Positions 25,278-35,300 of a stretch of 64,000 nt of DNA are shown here, one piece after another. The notes beneath the pieces were generated by a model that ran no database searches, was not told where the DNA came from, and saw nothing but the letters and a program-made list of their open reading frames with translations. Every line of letters starts with the position of its first letter. Within the stretch, counting starts at the first letter, position 1. The translations under genes were made by a program, and so were the position numbers. Source of the stretch: Opitutaceae bacterium (GTDB lineage Bacteria; Verrucomicrobiota; Verrucomicrobiia; Opitutales; Opitutaceae); the NCBI GenBank assembly GCA_027490995.1, contig JAIXWY010000011.1:186001-250000 (forward strand), given 5' to 3'.

Positions 25278-27203
25278 TCAGCCTGAAGGTGAGGCGGTTG
25301 GGGTACGGACTCGGCGCAGCTCCCAGTCTGCCGTGGCGGCGACGACGGTGGAGAGTTCGGCGATGAAGCCGGCATCGAGGTCGGGGAATGCCGCCCGCTC
25401 CATCGGTCCGAGGATAATCCACTCTGCGCCGCTCGCGCGCAGGGCGTCGCGCGCGGAGGGGCCTCCGCGGTAGATCGCCGCGACTGCTTCCGTGCGGGTG
25501 GTCATGCCGGGTACCCCATGGAGTGTCATTCCCGATGGGTTGGCGGCGACGACGCGGCGACCGGCGAGAATCAGCGCCGGGTGATTGAGTTGTGGACCCG
25601 TGAGGAGCAGGGCGCCGGGCGGAGTGTGCTCGCGGACCAGTTGCGCGAAACGCTGCTCGTCGGCGTTCGAGATCACTGCCGGACGGCGCCACTCGGAGAT
25701 GATCGACTGGATGCCCGACGCACTCATCAGTACGGCGAGCATCACGGCGGCGGCGCCGCCAGCTGGACCCGCTCGCCATGCTCGGAGCAGCCACCACGCA
25801 CCGCCTGCGGCCGCCGCGAGCGCCGTCGCGGCGAAGAGCTTGAGATTGTCGAAGACGAAGGGTTGGAAGGCCCAGAGATAGCCGAGAGGCAACAGGAGCC
25901 ACCAGCCCCCCGTCTCCCGCCGAAAGTGCCTCCCCGCAAAAAACCACGCAGCAGCCCCGAGGGTCATCCATACACCGGTGTTCCACGCCCAGTGCTGCGC
26001 CATGGCCATCCCAGGATGATCGCCGCCGATTCCCGTCATCCAGCCCGGGGACCAGCGCAGGAAAGGAGGCTCGGACTGCGTGAGTTGGACTTGGGTCCAC
26101 AAAATCTGCGGCAACGCGAGCAACGCGCCGGTAAGTGTGGCCAGTGACCATCCGACCCGGCGTTGCCAGGGAGAATGACGCCAGAATAGGGGTGTGACCA
26201 CACAGACTAGGATGACGAGTGCGTGGGCGCTGACCAAGGGGAGGGCGCCGGCGGTGGCACCGGCGAGCACGAAGCCCCTCCGTCGACACGGGGTGCCGAC
26301 AACCAAGTGTCGGATTAGCAGCGCGATGCCCGCGGCCGTTGCGAGCCCAAAGAGGGCCACGCGCATCGGCCAGACAATCGCGGTGGTGAGATTATGAAAA
26401 TGGAGGCCGAGTTCCCAGTCGTTCGCGTAGTCGCGGGCGAGCCACGCCGCGGACCACGACGGGGAATCGCTCCAGAGCACTGCGAGAGCGGCCAGTCCGA
26501 AGCCTCCGGCCAAGTGCCAGACCAGCAGCGCAAGTAGGCCAGCGGCGCGAGATTGCAGCCATGACCGCAGCAGAGCTGCGGCGGAGAGAAGAAACACGCC
26601 GGAAGTGACGATGTTACCGATCCAGAACGCATCCGAGAGCGACACGCCAGCGGCATGGAGCCAGCCCGCTTGAAAATCGGGCAGGAACGGATAGCCGAGA
26701 GGCCAGTCCGGCAGGTGGGGGTAGCTCAGCCGAGTGAGGTTGTCGCCGTACGCAAAGGAGGTCGCGAGAGCGGCATGGAATGACTGGTCCTCCCAGCCTG
26801 CCCCGGCGCTCCAGAGCGCCCCGTCGCGTGGATGCAGGCAGTGCAACCAGTGTCCCCAGACGTGAAAACCCCACAGCGCAAACAATCCAAGCGACGTGAG
26901 GGACTTCGCGCGCCGCGCGGCTCCGCGCCCCACGGCAACGGTTCGCTGCCAGCGTCGGGGCGAGCGGTGGACCGCGCGCACTTCAATGACCAGCAGGGCC
27001 GTAAGAACGAGAAAGGTCGCAGGGATGGACTGCGCGAGACCGAAGGTACGCGCGAGGGCGAAGGGCAGCCAGCAGGAGACGACAAGCAGAAGGGCGCCGG
27101 CGGCTCCGAGCGAGGCGGCGAGGTTGAGGTGGGGTACGACGCGCCGGACAAAGAGCAGCGCCCAGATGCCGCACAGGGCGAAGAAGGAGAGGGCAATGAT
27201 CAT
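25278..27203 (-). CDS. Large polytopic membrane protein, glycosyltransferase-like
   Basis: About 641 residues; ATG 27203 overlaps the rdgB stop as ATGA. At least eleven hydrophobic segments span about residues 1-520, followed by a soluble domain (about 530-641). Loop residues such as HPRDGALWSAGAGWEDQSFH, FLPDFQAGW and DYANDWELGLHFHN, rich in Asp/Trp/His near the first periplasmic loops, recall GT-C membrane glycosyltransferases or DUF2298/YfhO-type proteins. The tail region (GPQLNHPALILAGRRVVAANP and GAEWIILG) resembles the C-terminal domain of such proteins. Exact family and substrate not identified. Confidence 0.6.
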   Translation of the reverse strand: MIIALSFFALCGIWALLFVRRVVPHLNLAASLGAAGALLLVVSCWLPFALARTFGLAQSIPATFLVLTALLVIEVRAVHRSPRRWQRTVAVGRGAARRAKSLTSLGLFALWGFHVWGHWLHCLHPRDGALWSAGAGWEDQSFHAALATSFAYGDNLTRLSYPHLPDWPLGYPFLPDFQAGWLHAAGVSLSDAFWIGNIVTSGVFLLSAAALLRSWLQSRAAGLLALLVWHLAGGFGLAALAVLWSDSPSWSAAWLARDYANDWELGLHFHNLTTAIVWPMRVALFGLATAAGIALLIRHLVVGTPCRRRGFVLAGATAGALPLVSAHALVILVCVVTPLFWRHSPWQRRVGWSLATLTGALLALPQILWTQVQLTQSEPPFLRWSPGWMTGIGGDHPGMAMAQHWAWNTGVWMTLGAAAWFFAGRHFRRETGGWWLLLPLGYLWAFQPFVFDNLKLFAATALAAAAGGAWWLLRAWRAGPAGGAAAVMLAVLMSASGIQSIISEWRRPAVISNADEQRFAQLVREHTPPGALLLTGPQLNHPALILAGRRVVAANPSGMTLHGVPGMTTRTEAVAAIYRGGPSARDALRASGAEWIILGPMERAAFPDLDAGFIAELSTVVAATADWELRRVRTPTASPSG

Positions 27204-27832
27204 GACCCGGGTCGACGATCGACTCCAGATGCCAGGGTGCGCAGGTAGGCGGCGAGTTTGGCCCACGCGCGGGCGCGGTGGCTGAGTTGGTTCTTCTCCG
27301 ACTCCGGCATCTCGGCGAACGTGCGCGTCTCGCCTTCCGGCACAAAAAGTGGGTCGTACCCGAAGCCGGCGCCGCCCGCTGGAATCTCGCGGAGCGTGCC
27401 GGGACAAATCCCGGCGAAGGCCTGAGCCGGGTGGGAGGTGCCCACGAGCACGAGGACGCAGTGAAATGCCGCCCCGCGGCGCTCCTGCGGTACGTCGCGG
27501 AGTTCCTCGACCAACTTGCGGAGGTTGGCGGCGGGGTCGCCTTCGGGGCCAGCGTAGTAGGCCGACTCTACGCCCGGGTCGCCGTGGAGCGCGTCCACAC
27601 AGAGTCCACTGTCGTCCGCGAGGACCCAGCTCTGTGCCGGCAGTGCCGACAGCAGGGCGAGGGCTTTCTTTGTCGCATTTCCCACAAAGGTCCCGGAATC
27701 CTCGTTGACGGCGGGCATGCCGCCTGCAGCGCGAGCGGACACGATCTCGATCGGTAGACCAGAAGACCGGGCGAGCTCCTGAAACTCAGCGACTTTGTGT
27801 ACGTTACCCGAGGCTAAATACAGTCTCATCAA
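27200..27832 (-). CDS. rdgB: XTP/dITP pyrophosphatase (Ham1/RdgB)
   Basis: A 210-residue protein with the family signatures: LASGNVHKVAEF at the N-terminus, EDSGTFVGNATKKA, VLADDSGLCVDAL, GFGYDPLFVPEG and SHRARAWAKL. It hydrolyses ITP, XTP and dITP to monophosphates, preventing incorporation of damaged purines. Start at 27832 or the adjacent ATG 27829. It overlaps ribD by 29 bp and the membrane-protein gene by 4 bp, so the four-gene run MBL-ribD-rdgB-membrane protein is one operon. Confidence 0.95.
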   Translation of the reverse strand: MMRLYLASGNVHKVAEFQELARSSGLPIEIVSARAAGGMPAVNEDSGTFVGNATKKALALLSALPAQSWVLADDSGLCVDALHGDPGVESAYYAGPEGDPAANLRKLVEELRDVPQERRGAAFHCVLVLVGTSHPAQAFAGICPGTLREIPAGGAGFGYDPLFVPEGETRTFAEMPESEKNQLSHRARAWAKLAAYLRTLASGVDRRPGS

Positions 27833-28970
27833 CGTACATTTTTTCCGGATACACTGCGTGGCCCCGAGTCAGGAAGTCGTCGCCGAACGTCTCGTGACGG
27901 ACATCGCGTAGGCGTACCGCGTTTCCGAGGCGCTCGGTCCGTAGGCCACTGAAGGCACTCTTGGCCCGGTCGTCGGCGAAGAGCATCGGCGAACGATAGA
28001 CCATCAGGTAGTCGAGTTCGCGGAGCTGGATGAGTTCGCTGATCAGCTGAGAGCCGCCTTCGATGAAGATGCCGCTGATCCGTTCCTCGGCGCAGCGCCG
28101 GCGGAATTCCGCGAGGTTCACCCGTTGCGTGGGCGAAGGCACGATCCAGACCTGCACACCGAGATCGCGGAGCTTGCGCACGTAGCCCAAGCCTCCGTGC
28201 TGCGTCGTCACGACGATGGTGCGGTGGCGGAATTGATCGGTGAAGAGCCCCGGCAGATTACGTTCGTTCCACAGCCGGAGCCGTCCGTCGAAGACGAATC
28301 GCCACGGGCACCACTCCTCGCCGGCGGAGCGTGCGGTGAGTTTCGGATTATCCGTTGCGACGGTGCCCGCGCCGACGGCGATGGCGGGAAAAAGGCGGCG
28401 CCAGCGATGGACATCCGCCCGCGCCTCTTCGCCGGTGATCCACTTGGAGTCAGCCATCCGGGTGGCAATCTTTCCGTCGAGAGTCGTGGCGACCTTTGCC
28501 GCGAGCAACGGTGTACCGCGCGCGGCCCAGTGGTTAAAGATGAGATTGAGGTCGGCGCATTCGCGCTCCAGCACGCCTGAGATCACCTCGATACCCGCGT
28601 CGCGCAGGAGGGTGAAGGCACGACCGGCATGGCTTGGCGAGGGATCGGTCGCGCCGACCACCACCCGTCGCAGGCCAGAGCCCCGGATCCGGTCACAGCA
28701 GGCACCGGTGCGCCCGGTGGTGGAACACGGTTCGAGGGTGACGTAGAGGGTGGCGTCGGGGCGGGGTGTGCGGCCGAGGGCCTCGAGTGCGACTCGCTCA
28801 GCGTGTGGACCGCCGTCCTGGGCGTGGTACCCCTCGGCCACGATGCGACCGTCTTCCACGATGACCGCCCCCACCATGGGATTCGGGGCGGTTTGGCCCC
28901 AGCCACGCCGCGCGAGCTCCAGCGCCCGGCGCATGAATCCCTCGTGGACGGCATCGGGGGTGGGGTTCAT
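27804..28970 (-). CDS. ribD: Riboflavin biosynthesis deaminase/reductase RibD
   Basis: A 388-residue bifunctional enzyme. The N-terminal deaminase has zinc site residues HAERVAL and PCSTTGRTGACCDRI. The C-terminal reductase (about 150-370) has ARGTPLLAAKVATTLDGKIA, WITGEEARADVHRWR, VGAGTVATDNPKLTAR and FIEGGSQLI. It carries out the second and third steps of the pyrimidine branch of riboflavin synthesis in the cytosol. Its ATG overlaps the stop of the MBL gene (ATGA). No other rib gene is nearby and no FMN riboswitch is visible. Confidence 0.95.
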   Translation of the reverse strand: MNPTPDAVHEGFMRRALELARRGWGQTAPNPMVGAVIVEDGRIVAEGYHAQDGGPHAERVALEALGRTPRPDATLYVTLEPCSTTGRTGACCDRIRGSGLRRVVVGATDPSPSHAGRAFTLLRDAGIEVISGVLERECADLNLIFNHWAARGTPLLAAKVATTLDGKIATRMADSKWITGEEARADVHRWRRLFPAIAVGAGTVATDNPKLTARSAGEEWCPWRFVFDGRLRLWNERNLPGLFTDQFRHRTIVVTTQHGGLGYVRKLRDLGVQVWIVPSPTQRVNLAEFRRRCAEERISGIFIEGGSQLISELIQLRELDYLMVYRSPMLFADDRAKSAFSGLRTERLGNAVRLRDVRHETFGDDFLTRGHAVYPEKMYVDETVFSLG

Positions 28971-29602
28971 GCACGCACGAAGGGATTATGGATCTTCTCT
29001 TCCGCGACCTGCGTTGACGGACCGTGGCCGGAATAGACGACCGTCGTATCGGGCAGCGTGTAGATCTGCGTGCGGATGCTCTCGGCCAAGGTGGCGGCGC
29101 TGCCCCCGGGAAGGTCGGTGCGTCCGACGCTGCCCGCAAAAAGAGCGTCGCCGACAAAGGCCGCGCCGAGGGAGGAGAAATAGAAGAGGACGTTGCCCGG
29201 GCAATGGCCGGGCACGTGGCGGCACTCGACCGGCGCCCCGAGTGCTTCCCAGCGCTCGCCGGGAGTCAGCCAATGGTCGACGTGGATCGGATCGACTCGG
29301 ATGCCGCCTCGCAGGAAGACCGTCATGACCTCTGGCGTCTCGATCAACGGCTGGTCGGCGCGGTGGGCGCGGACGCGCGCGCCGGATCGTTGGACCACCT
29401 CTGCGCCACCCTGCGTGTGGTCCCAGTGGCCGTGCGTGATCCATACCTCGCGGAGCGTGGCTTGGCTGGCGCGAAGCAGAGGCTCGATCTTCGCCCAGAT
29501 ACCCTCGGGAGCGTCGATCAGGACGGCTTCGCGAAGCGCGGGCGCGACGAGCAGGTAGGCATTGGTCTGAATCGGACCCGAGGGCAGGACGTGCAGCTCC
29601 AT
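28967..29602 (-). CDS. Metallo-beta-lactamase-fold hydrolase, glyoxalase II-like
   Basis: A 211-residue protein from ATG 29602. Metal ligands: THGHWDHTQGG (HxHxDH), His in RHVPGHCPGN, Asp in VGDALFAGSVGR, and the final His in VYSGHGPST. The motif SVGRTDLPGG is typical of YcbL-type hydroxyacylglutathione hydrolase relatives. It probably hydrolyses a thioester, with two metal ions. First gene of the ribD/rdgB operon. True substrate uncertain. Confidence 0.9.
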   Translation of the reverse strand: MELHVLPSGPIQTNAYLLVAPALREAVLIDAPEGIWAKIEPLLRASQATLREVWITHGHWDHTQGGAEVVQRSGARVRAHRADQPLIETPEVMTVFLRGGIRVDPIHVDHWLTPGERWEALGAPVECRHVPGHCPGNVLFYFSSLGAAFVGDALFAGSVGRTDLPGGSAATLAESIRTQIYTLPDTTVVYSGHGPSTQVAEEKIHNPFVRA

Positions 29603-29772
29603 CGCGGGCACAGGCTTTGTGGACGGACCGCTTCGGGCAATCCCAAACCGTCCGCTTCTTGCCAGCGTGGGCTTGCGCGGCGCGTTGAATTTCTCAGCGT
29701 GGAAGCAACGTGGGTGCCGCTGGCGTCGGTTCATCGCGTACCCCGGTTAACCCTTAGCCTTACCCTCCTCCC

Positions 29773-31158
29773 ATGCCTTCGTTGAGTCGTCGTTCGTTCC
29801 TGAAAACCAGCTCCGTGGCCGCGAGCGCTCTCGCGTTCCCAGCCGTGCTTCGTTCCCAGCCCGCCGGCACCCCTTCGCCACTGAATCGGCTGAACGTCGC
29901 GGTCATCGGAGTCGGCGGCCGCGGCGGGGCAGCGGTCGAGGGAGTGCGCAACGAGAACATCGTGGCACTTTGCGATGTCGATTCCGACCGTGCGGATGGC
30001 ACCTTGAAGAAGTTCCAGGAGCGCCATTCGGAGGCCGCGGCCCGGGCGGCGGGAGCGGAGCGATTCGACGACTTCCGGAAGATGTTCGACAAGCTCGGTA
30101 ACCAGATCGATGCGGTCACGATCTCCACCCCGGACCACATGCATTTCCCGGCTGCGCTCGCCGCGCTGCGTTTGGGGAAGCATGTCTACGTCGAGAAGCC
30201 GCTGACCCACACGATTTGGGAGGCGCGCGAGTTGGCGCGCGTCGCGCGCGAGAAGAAGGTCGTGACCCAGATGGGGAATCAGGGACACGCCGGCGACGGC
30301 TGCCGCCTGCTCAAGGAGTGGGTTGACGCTGGAGTTTTGGGTGACGTGCACGAGGTGGTGAGCTGGACGGATCGTCCGTTCTACCCGCCGTGGCGTGCGC
30401 CGGTCGGAACGTTTGCGCCTCCTGATCACTCGAAGTTTCTGCCGGTGGTTCCTTCGACGCTCAACTGGGACGCTTGGCTCGGTGTGGCCTCGCCGCGCAA
30501 CTACGATCCGGCGTATCTCCCGTTCAAGTGGCGCGGTTGGTGGGACTTCGGGACCGGAGCCTTCGGTGACGTGGCTTGCCACATCATGGACGGCGCTTAC
30601 TGGGCGCTCGGCCTCGGCGCTCCGACCGCAGTTGAGGCGATTTCGACCGGTGCCTCAGAGGTCGCCTCGCCCCTCGCTTCCGTGGTGACCAACTACTTTC
30701 CAGCGCGCGGCAAGATGCCACCGGTCAAGTACACGTGGTCCGACGGTGGATTGCTGCCGGTCCTGCCACCGGACTTGGAGATGGGGCGCGATCTGAATCC
30801 CGAGGCCGGCACGATTCTGTTTGGCTCGAAAGCGACCGTTCTCTGCAGCTTCTACTACGATTCGGTGCGGATCATTCCTGAAGTGAAGATGCGCGAGCGG
30901 GCGTCCAGCCTGCCTCCGCGCACCATTCCTCGCGTGAAGGATGGTCCCTTTGCGGAGTGGTTGGTCGGCTGCAAGGGTGGGGCGCTTCCGGGTTCCAACT
31001 TTGAATATTCAGGGCCGTTTACCGAATCGGTGCTCTTGGCCAACGTCGCGATTCGTTCGCGGCGGCGGATCGAGTGGGACTCGGCGGCTCTACGGGTGAC
31101 CAATCTTCCGGAGGCGAACCGTTTCGTGACGAAAGAATATCGTCCGGGCTGGCTCTGA
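29773..31158 (+). CDS. Gfo/Idh/MocA family oxidoreductase, Tat-exported
   Basis: A 461-residue protein. The N-terminus SRRSFLKTSSVAASALAF is a twin-arginine signal. The dinucleotide-binding start is VAVIGVGGRGGAAVEGV. The catalytic segment EKPLTHT (Glu-Lys-Pro) is the Gfo/Idh/MocA hallmark. The C-terminal domain includes GTGAFGDVACHIMDGAYWAL. Such exported oxidoreductases with bound NAD(P) are numerous in Verrucomicrobia and Planctomycetes and likely act on sugars. It stands 75 bp upstream of the PSCyt gene and may be in the same transcript. Confidence 0.92.
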   Translation: MPSLSRRSFLKTSSVAASALAFPAVLRSQPAGTPSPLNRLNVAVIGVGGRGGAAVEGVRNENIVALCDVDSDRADGTLKKFQERHSEAAARAAGAERFDDFRKMFDKLGNQIDAVTISTPDHMHFPAALAALRLGKHVYVEKPLTHTIWEARELARVAREKKVVTQMGNQGHAGDGCRLLKEWVDAGVLGDVHEVVSWTDRPFYPPWRAPVGTFAPPDHSKFLPVVPSTLNWDAWLGVASPRNYDPAYLPFKWRGWWDFGTGAFGDVACHIMDGAYWALGLGAPTAVEAISTGASEVASPLASVVTNYFPARGKMPPVKYTWSDGGLLPVLPPDLEMGRDLNPEAGTILFGSKATVLCSFYYDSVRIIPEVKMRERASSLPPRTIPRVKDGPFAEWLVGCKGGALPGSNFEYSGPFTESVLLANVAIRSRRRIEWDSAALRVTNLPEANRFVTKEYRPGWL

Positions 31159-31233
31159 TCGGTTCGAATCAGGCCCGGGAAATTTAACGCGCGAAACGTT
31201 GCGTGCGGTTCCCTGCGCGCTACGTTCCGCTCC

Positions 31234-33786
31234 ATGTTTGGACGGATCGGCGGGCTTCACCTCTTTCTCGGATTACAGTTGCTGGTTGCGCTCTGGGTGA
31301 GCCTGCCTGCGGGGCGGAGCGCGGAGGCGCCGATCCATTTCAACCGACAGGTCCTACCGATCCTTTCGGACGCGTGTTTTCACTGCCACGGGCCGGACTC
31401 CGCCACGCGTCATGCGGACTTGCGACTCGATGAACGTGAGGGTCTGTTTCGGAGCAAGAACGGTGTCTCGGTGGTCGTTCCCGGATCGGTCGAGGAAAGC
31501 GATCTGTACCAGCGACTGATCAGTCCGCACGAGGACGAGATCATGCCGCCGCCGGAGTCGGTGCGGCGACTCAAGGCGGACGAGATCGCGATCTTGAAGA
31601 AGTGGATCGAGCAGGGCGCTCCGTGGTCTTCGCACTGGGCGTTCACTCCTCCGGTGCGCCCGGAGGTGCCGGTGTCTCCGTCCGGCGCGTTGCAGGCGCG
31701 TGAGCGCACGCCGATCGATGCCTTTGTCTTTGCTCGTCTCGCGGAACAAGGTCTCGCGCCTTCGCCTGAGGCGGGCCGCGCGGAGTTGTTGCGGCGGGTG
31801 GCATTGGATTTGACGGGAGTCCCGCCGACTCCAGAGGAAGTCGACGCCTTCCTTGCGGATCCCTCGCCGGATGCCTACGAGCGCCAGGTGGACCGACTAC
31901 TCGCCTCGCCGCGCTACGGACAGCGCTGGGCGTGGGACTGGCTCGATCTCGCCCGGTACGCGGACACGAACGGCTTTCAGGGTGATCCGGAGCGCACCAT
32001 GTGGCCGTGGCGCGACTGGGTAGTGGATGCCCTGAACGCCAACATGCCGTACGATCAGTTCAGCATCGAGCAATTGGCGGGCGACCTTTTGCCTGATGCG
32101 ACGGTGGGTCAGCGGATTGCCAGCGGGTTCAACCGCAACACCATGTTCAACGGAGAAGGCGGACGCATCCCGGAGGAGACTCGCGTGGAGAACGTGTTCG
32201 ATCGCGTGGAGACCACGGGTACCGTCTGGATGGGTCTGACGTTCTCTTGCGCTCGTTGCCACGATCACAAATTCGATCCCATCAAGCACACGGACTACTT
32301 TTCGATGTATGACATCTTCAATCAGATGTCGGAGACGGGCGCACCGCCCAACGGCCGCCCGGGGCAGGTGCCCCCGTTGCTGGAGTTGCCCACGCCCGCT
32401 GAGGCGCTCGCTGTGCAGGTCGCGCGGGAGCGCGTCGCGGTCATCGCGAAGGACGTCGAGGAGCGTGAGCGAGCACTGTTCCCTCGTGCGGCAGACGCGC
32501 CCTTGGCCGCCGCGCCGTCCGCGCAGGCCCTCCCGGGCAAACTCCCGCAGAACTTTGCGGCCGTCGCGCCAAGCGAGCGCTCGGTGAGCGCACTCAACGA
32601 GGCGATCGCGCATTTCAAGGGAGCCAGCCAGCCGGAGTATGTCGGCGCTTTGGAGCGTCTGGTGCAGGCGGCGCGTGAGCGGGACGACGCGCTCCGGCAG
32701 GTCACTCGGGTGATGATCATGGACGAAATCGAAAACCGTCGCGAGACGGTGGTGCTGACGCGCGGGAACTACGAGGCGCGCACCACGACCCGGGTCGAGG
32801 GGGCAGTTCCGGAGGTTTTCCGGTCGACCTCTACCCCTGCGGGGCGCATGAATCGCCTCGATCTCGCTCGCTGGCTCGTTTCCGCCGAAAATCCGCTCGG
32901 CGCACGGACCGCCGTCAATCGCGCGTGGCAGGCGTTCTTCGGGGTAGGGTTCGTCAAGACCGCTGAGGACTTTGGCGTGCAGAGCGAGGCGCCGTCTCAT
33001 CCCGAGTTGCTTGACTGGTTGTCCACTGAGTACGTGCGGTCTGGCTGGGACACCAAGGCGCTGCACCGTCTCATCGTGACGAGTTCCGTGTACCGCCAAT
33101 CTTCCCGCGTGGCCCCGGCCTTGTTGGAAAAGGATCCCGAGAATCGGCTCCTCGCGCGGGGAACGCGTCATCGATTGCCGTCGTGGATGCTCCGCGATCA
33201 GGCCCTTGCGGCCGCCGGACTGCTCGTCGAGCGCTCTGGCGGGCCCGGCGTGTTGCCCTATCAGCCCGCCGGGATTTGGGAGGAAGCGACCTTTGGGGTG
33301 AAAAAGTACGTCCAAGGACGCGGTGAGGATCTCTATCGAAGAAGCCTTTATGTGTTCTGGCGGCGCATCGTGGGCCCGACGTCGTTCTTCGATTCCGGTA
33401 CGCGGCAGGTCTGCACCGTCAAGGTGGCGCGGACCAACACGCCGATGCACGCTCTGGTCACGCTCAACGATCCCGCGTTCGTCGAGGCCGCCCGCGTCCT
33501 CGCTCAGCGAGTGCTCGTGGAGAGCGCGCGCGACGACGCGTCGCGCATCGACCGCATCTATCGACTGGCTCTGGCGCGCTCCGTGCGGGCAGACGAGCTG
33601 CGCATCCTCGGCGCAAGGCTCGCGACGCTTCGGACGCAGTATGGTGCCGATTCGGCGGCGGCGCGTCTGCTTGCGAGCAGCGGTGAGGCGCCCCGGCCGT
33701 CCGAACTCGATCCGATTGAGCATGCGGCGTGGACCGCGCTGTGTGCGCTTGTCCTCAATCTCGACGAAACCCTCTGCAAGGAATAA
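31234..33786 (+). CDS. PSCyt1-DUF1549-DUF1553 protein (planctomycete-type cytochrome), pair A
   Basis: An 850-residue exported protein: signal peptide (LGLQLLVALWVSLPAGRSAE), a heme-binding motif CFHCH (Cys48, Cys51, His52) inside a C-type cytochrome-like domain, then DUF1549 (PSCyt2; ALDLTGVPPTPEEVDAFLAD, ARYADTNGF) and DUF1553 (PSD1; TAVNRAWQAFFGVGFVKTAE, NTPMHALVTLNDP). A second CxxCH is present in SCARCHDHK. These proteins occur with DUF1501 partners in Planctomycetes and Verrucomicrobia and are linked to degradation of complex glycans; the reaction is unknown. The next gene starts 5 bp downstream. Confidence 0.93.
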   Translation: MFGRIGGLHLFLGLQLLVALWVSLPAGRSAEAPIHFNRQVLPILSDACFHCHGPDSATRHADLRLDEREGLFRSKNGVSVVVPGSVEESDLYQRLISPHEDEIMPPPESVRRLKADEIAILKKWIEQGAPWSSHWAFTPPVRPEVPVSPSGALQARERTPIDAFVFARLAEQGLAPSPEAGRAELLRRVALDLTGVPPTPEEVDAFLADPSPDAYERQVDRLLASPRYGQRWAWDWLDLARYADTNGFQGDPERTMWPWRDWVVDALNANMPYDQFSIEQLAGDLLPDATVGQRIASGFNRNTMFNGEGGRIPEETRVENVFDRVETTGTVWMGLTFSCARCHDHKFDPIKHTDYFSMYDIFNQMSETGAPPNGRPGQVPPLLELPTPAEALAVQVARERVAVIAKDVEERERALFPRAADAPLAAAPSAQALPGKLPQNFAAVAPSERSVSALNEAIAHFKGASQPEYVGALERLVQAARERDDALRQVTRVMIMDEIENRRETVVLTRGNYEARTTTRVEGAVPEVFRSTSTPAGRMNRLDLARWLVSAENPLGARTAVNRAWQAFFGVGFVKTAEDFGVQSEAPSHPELLDWLSTEYVRSGWDTKALHRLIVTSSVYRQSSRVAPALLEKDPENRLLARGTRHRLPSWMLRDQALAAAGLLVERSGGPGVLPYQPAGIWEEATFGVKKYVQGRGEDLYRRSLYVFWRRIVGPTSFFDSGTRQVCTVKVARTNTPMHALVTLNDPAFVEAARVLAQRVLVESARDDASRIDRIYRLALARSVRADELRILGARLATLRTQYGADSAAARLLASSGEAPRPSELDPIEHAAWTALCALVLNLDETLCKE

Positions 33787-33790
33787 TCCC

Positions 33791-35257
33791 ATGGATCCAC
33801 TGACCGAGGGACACGCCCTCTTCACCCGTCGCCAATTCTTCGGCCGCTCGGCTCTGGGTTTGGGCACCGCCGCCCTGTCCTCGCTTTTGAGCAGGGATGG
33901 TTTGTTCGCTGCGCCTCCGTCTCGTCGTGGCGTCCCGGGCCTGCCGGAGTTGCCGCACTTTGCGCCCAAGGCCAAGCGGGTCATCTACCTGTTTCAAAAC
34001 GGGGCTCCGTCGCACGTTGATCTATTCGATTACAAGCCCGCGCTCAAGCAGTGGCACGGTCGCCAGATTCCGGATGCGGTCGTCGGCGGCAAGCGATTCT
34101 CGACGATGACCGGTGACCAGGCCGAGCGACCGGTGCTGGGAGAAATCACCCAGTTCGCTCAGCACGGCCAGTCCGGGGCCTGGATCTCCAGCTTCCTCCC
34201 ACGGACGGCGGAGATCGCGGACGAACTGTGTTTCGTCAAGTCGATGCACACGGAGTCGGTAAATCATGCACCGGGCATCACCTACTTCCTGACCGGTTCC
34301 GAAATGGCGGGGCGTCCCTCCATGGGCGCATGGCTGAGCTACGGGCTGGGGAGCGAGAACGAGGACTTGCCGTCGTTTGTCGTGATGACATCGCGCGACA
34401 AGGAAGCGAGCTGCGGCCAAATCTTCTACGACTTCTACTGGGGCAGTGGTTTCCTTCCGAGTAAGTACCAAGGCGCCGCCTTTCGCGGCAGCGGCGACCC
34501 CGTGCTTTACCTGTCGAATCCCCCCGGCATGAGTCGGGAGGTCCGGCGCGGACTGCTCGACGACCTCGCGCATCTCAACGAGATCAAGCGCGAGGACTTC
34601 GGCGATCCGGAGATCACGACGCGCATCGCCGCGTACGAGATGGCGTACCGCATGCAGACCAGCGTGCCGGAGTTGACGGATTTCTCCCAAGAGTCGGCGT
34701 CGGTCCTGGACATGTATGGACCGGACGTCCGGCGACAGGGGAGCTTCGCCTACAACTGTCTCATGGCACGTCGGCTCGCGGAGCGCGGGGTCCGCTTCAT
34801 CCAGGTGATGCACGCGGGCTGGGATCAGCATCGGAACCTGAATTCGCAGTTAAAAATCCAGTGCGATGATACCGATGCCCCCTCCGCCGCGCTCATCCGG
34901 GATCTTAAGCAGCGGGGATTGCTCGAGGATACCTTGGTGATCTGGGGTGGAGAGTTCGGCCGGACGCCGTTCCTGCAGGGTAAGATTGATGACGTGAAGA
35001 ACTGGGGGCGCGACCATCACCCTTATGCGTTCTCCCTCTGGATGGCGGGCGGTGGGGTGAAGCCGGGAATGAGCTACGGTGCGACAGACGAATTTGGTTT
35101 TAACGCCGTTGATCGACGCGTGCACGTGCACGACTTCCAGGCGACAGTCATGCATCTGCTCGGCATCAATCACGAGCGGCTGACCTATAAATTCCAGGGT
35201 CGAAACTTCCGACTTACGGACGTGCATGGACACGTCGTCCGCGATATCCTGTCCTGA
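33791..35257 (+). CDS. DUF1501 protein, Tat-exported, pair A
   Basis: A 488-residue protein from ATG 33791, 5 bp after the PSCyt gene. Signal: TRRQFFGRSALGLGTAALS (twin-arginine). Sulfatase-like (alkaline-phosphatase fold) family motifs: IYLFQNGAPSHVDLFDYKP, then VIWGGEFGRTPF and a final FQGRNFRLTDVHGHVV. DUF1501 proteins are probably periplasmic hydrolases or sulfatase relatives acting with the PSCyt partner. Activity not shown. About 45 percent or more of the C-terminal residues match the second copy (35335-36801) by eye. Confidence 0.92.
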   Translation: MDPLTEGHALFTRRQFFGRSALGLGTAALSSLLSRDGLFAAPPSRRGVPGLPELPHFAPKAKRVIYLFQNGAPSHVDLFDYKPALKQWHGRQIPDAVVGGKRFSTMTGDQAERPVLGEITQFAQHGQSGAWISSFLPRTAEIADELCFVKSMHTESVNHAPGITYFLTGSEMAGRPSMGAWLSYGLGSENEDLPSFVVMTSRDKEASCGQIFYDFYWGSGFLPSKYQGAAFRGSGDPVLYLSNPPGMSREVRRGLLDDLAHLNEIKREDFGDPEITTRIAAYEMAYRMQTSVPELTDFSQESASVLDMYGPDVRRQGSFAYNCLMARRLAERGVRFIQVMHAGWDQHRNLNSQLKIQCDDTDAPSAALIRDLKQRGLLEDTLVIWGGEFGRTPFLQGKIDDVKNWGRDHHPYAFSLWMAGGGVKPGMSYGATDEFGFNAVDRRVHVHDFQATVMHLLGINHERLTYKFQGRNFRLTDVHGHVVRDILS

Positions 35258-35300
35258 CCGTTCGGAACGGCGCTCCGGCCTAGCCTGAGCGATGGGGCGA

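Noticed and set aside
31897..33984. Antisense open frame of about 695 codons opposite the pair A PSCyt gene
   Set aside because: The sense strand encodes a recognisable PSCyt1-DUF1549-DUF1553 protein with CxxCH motifs. Long antisense frames are expected in high-GC DNA, and the translation is Arg-rich without any family motif.
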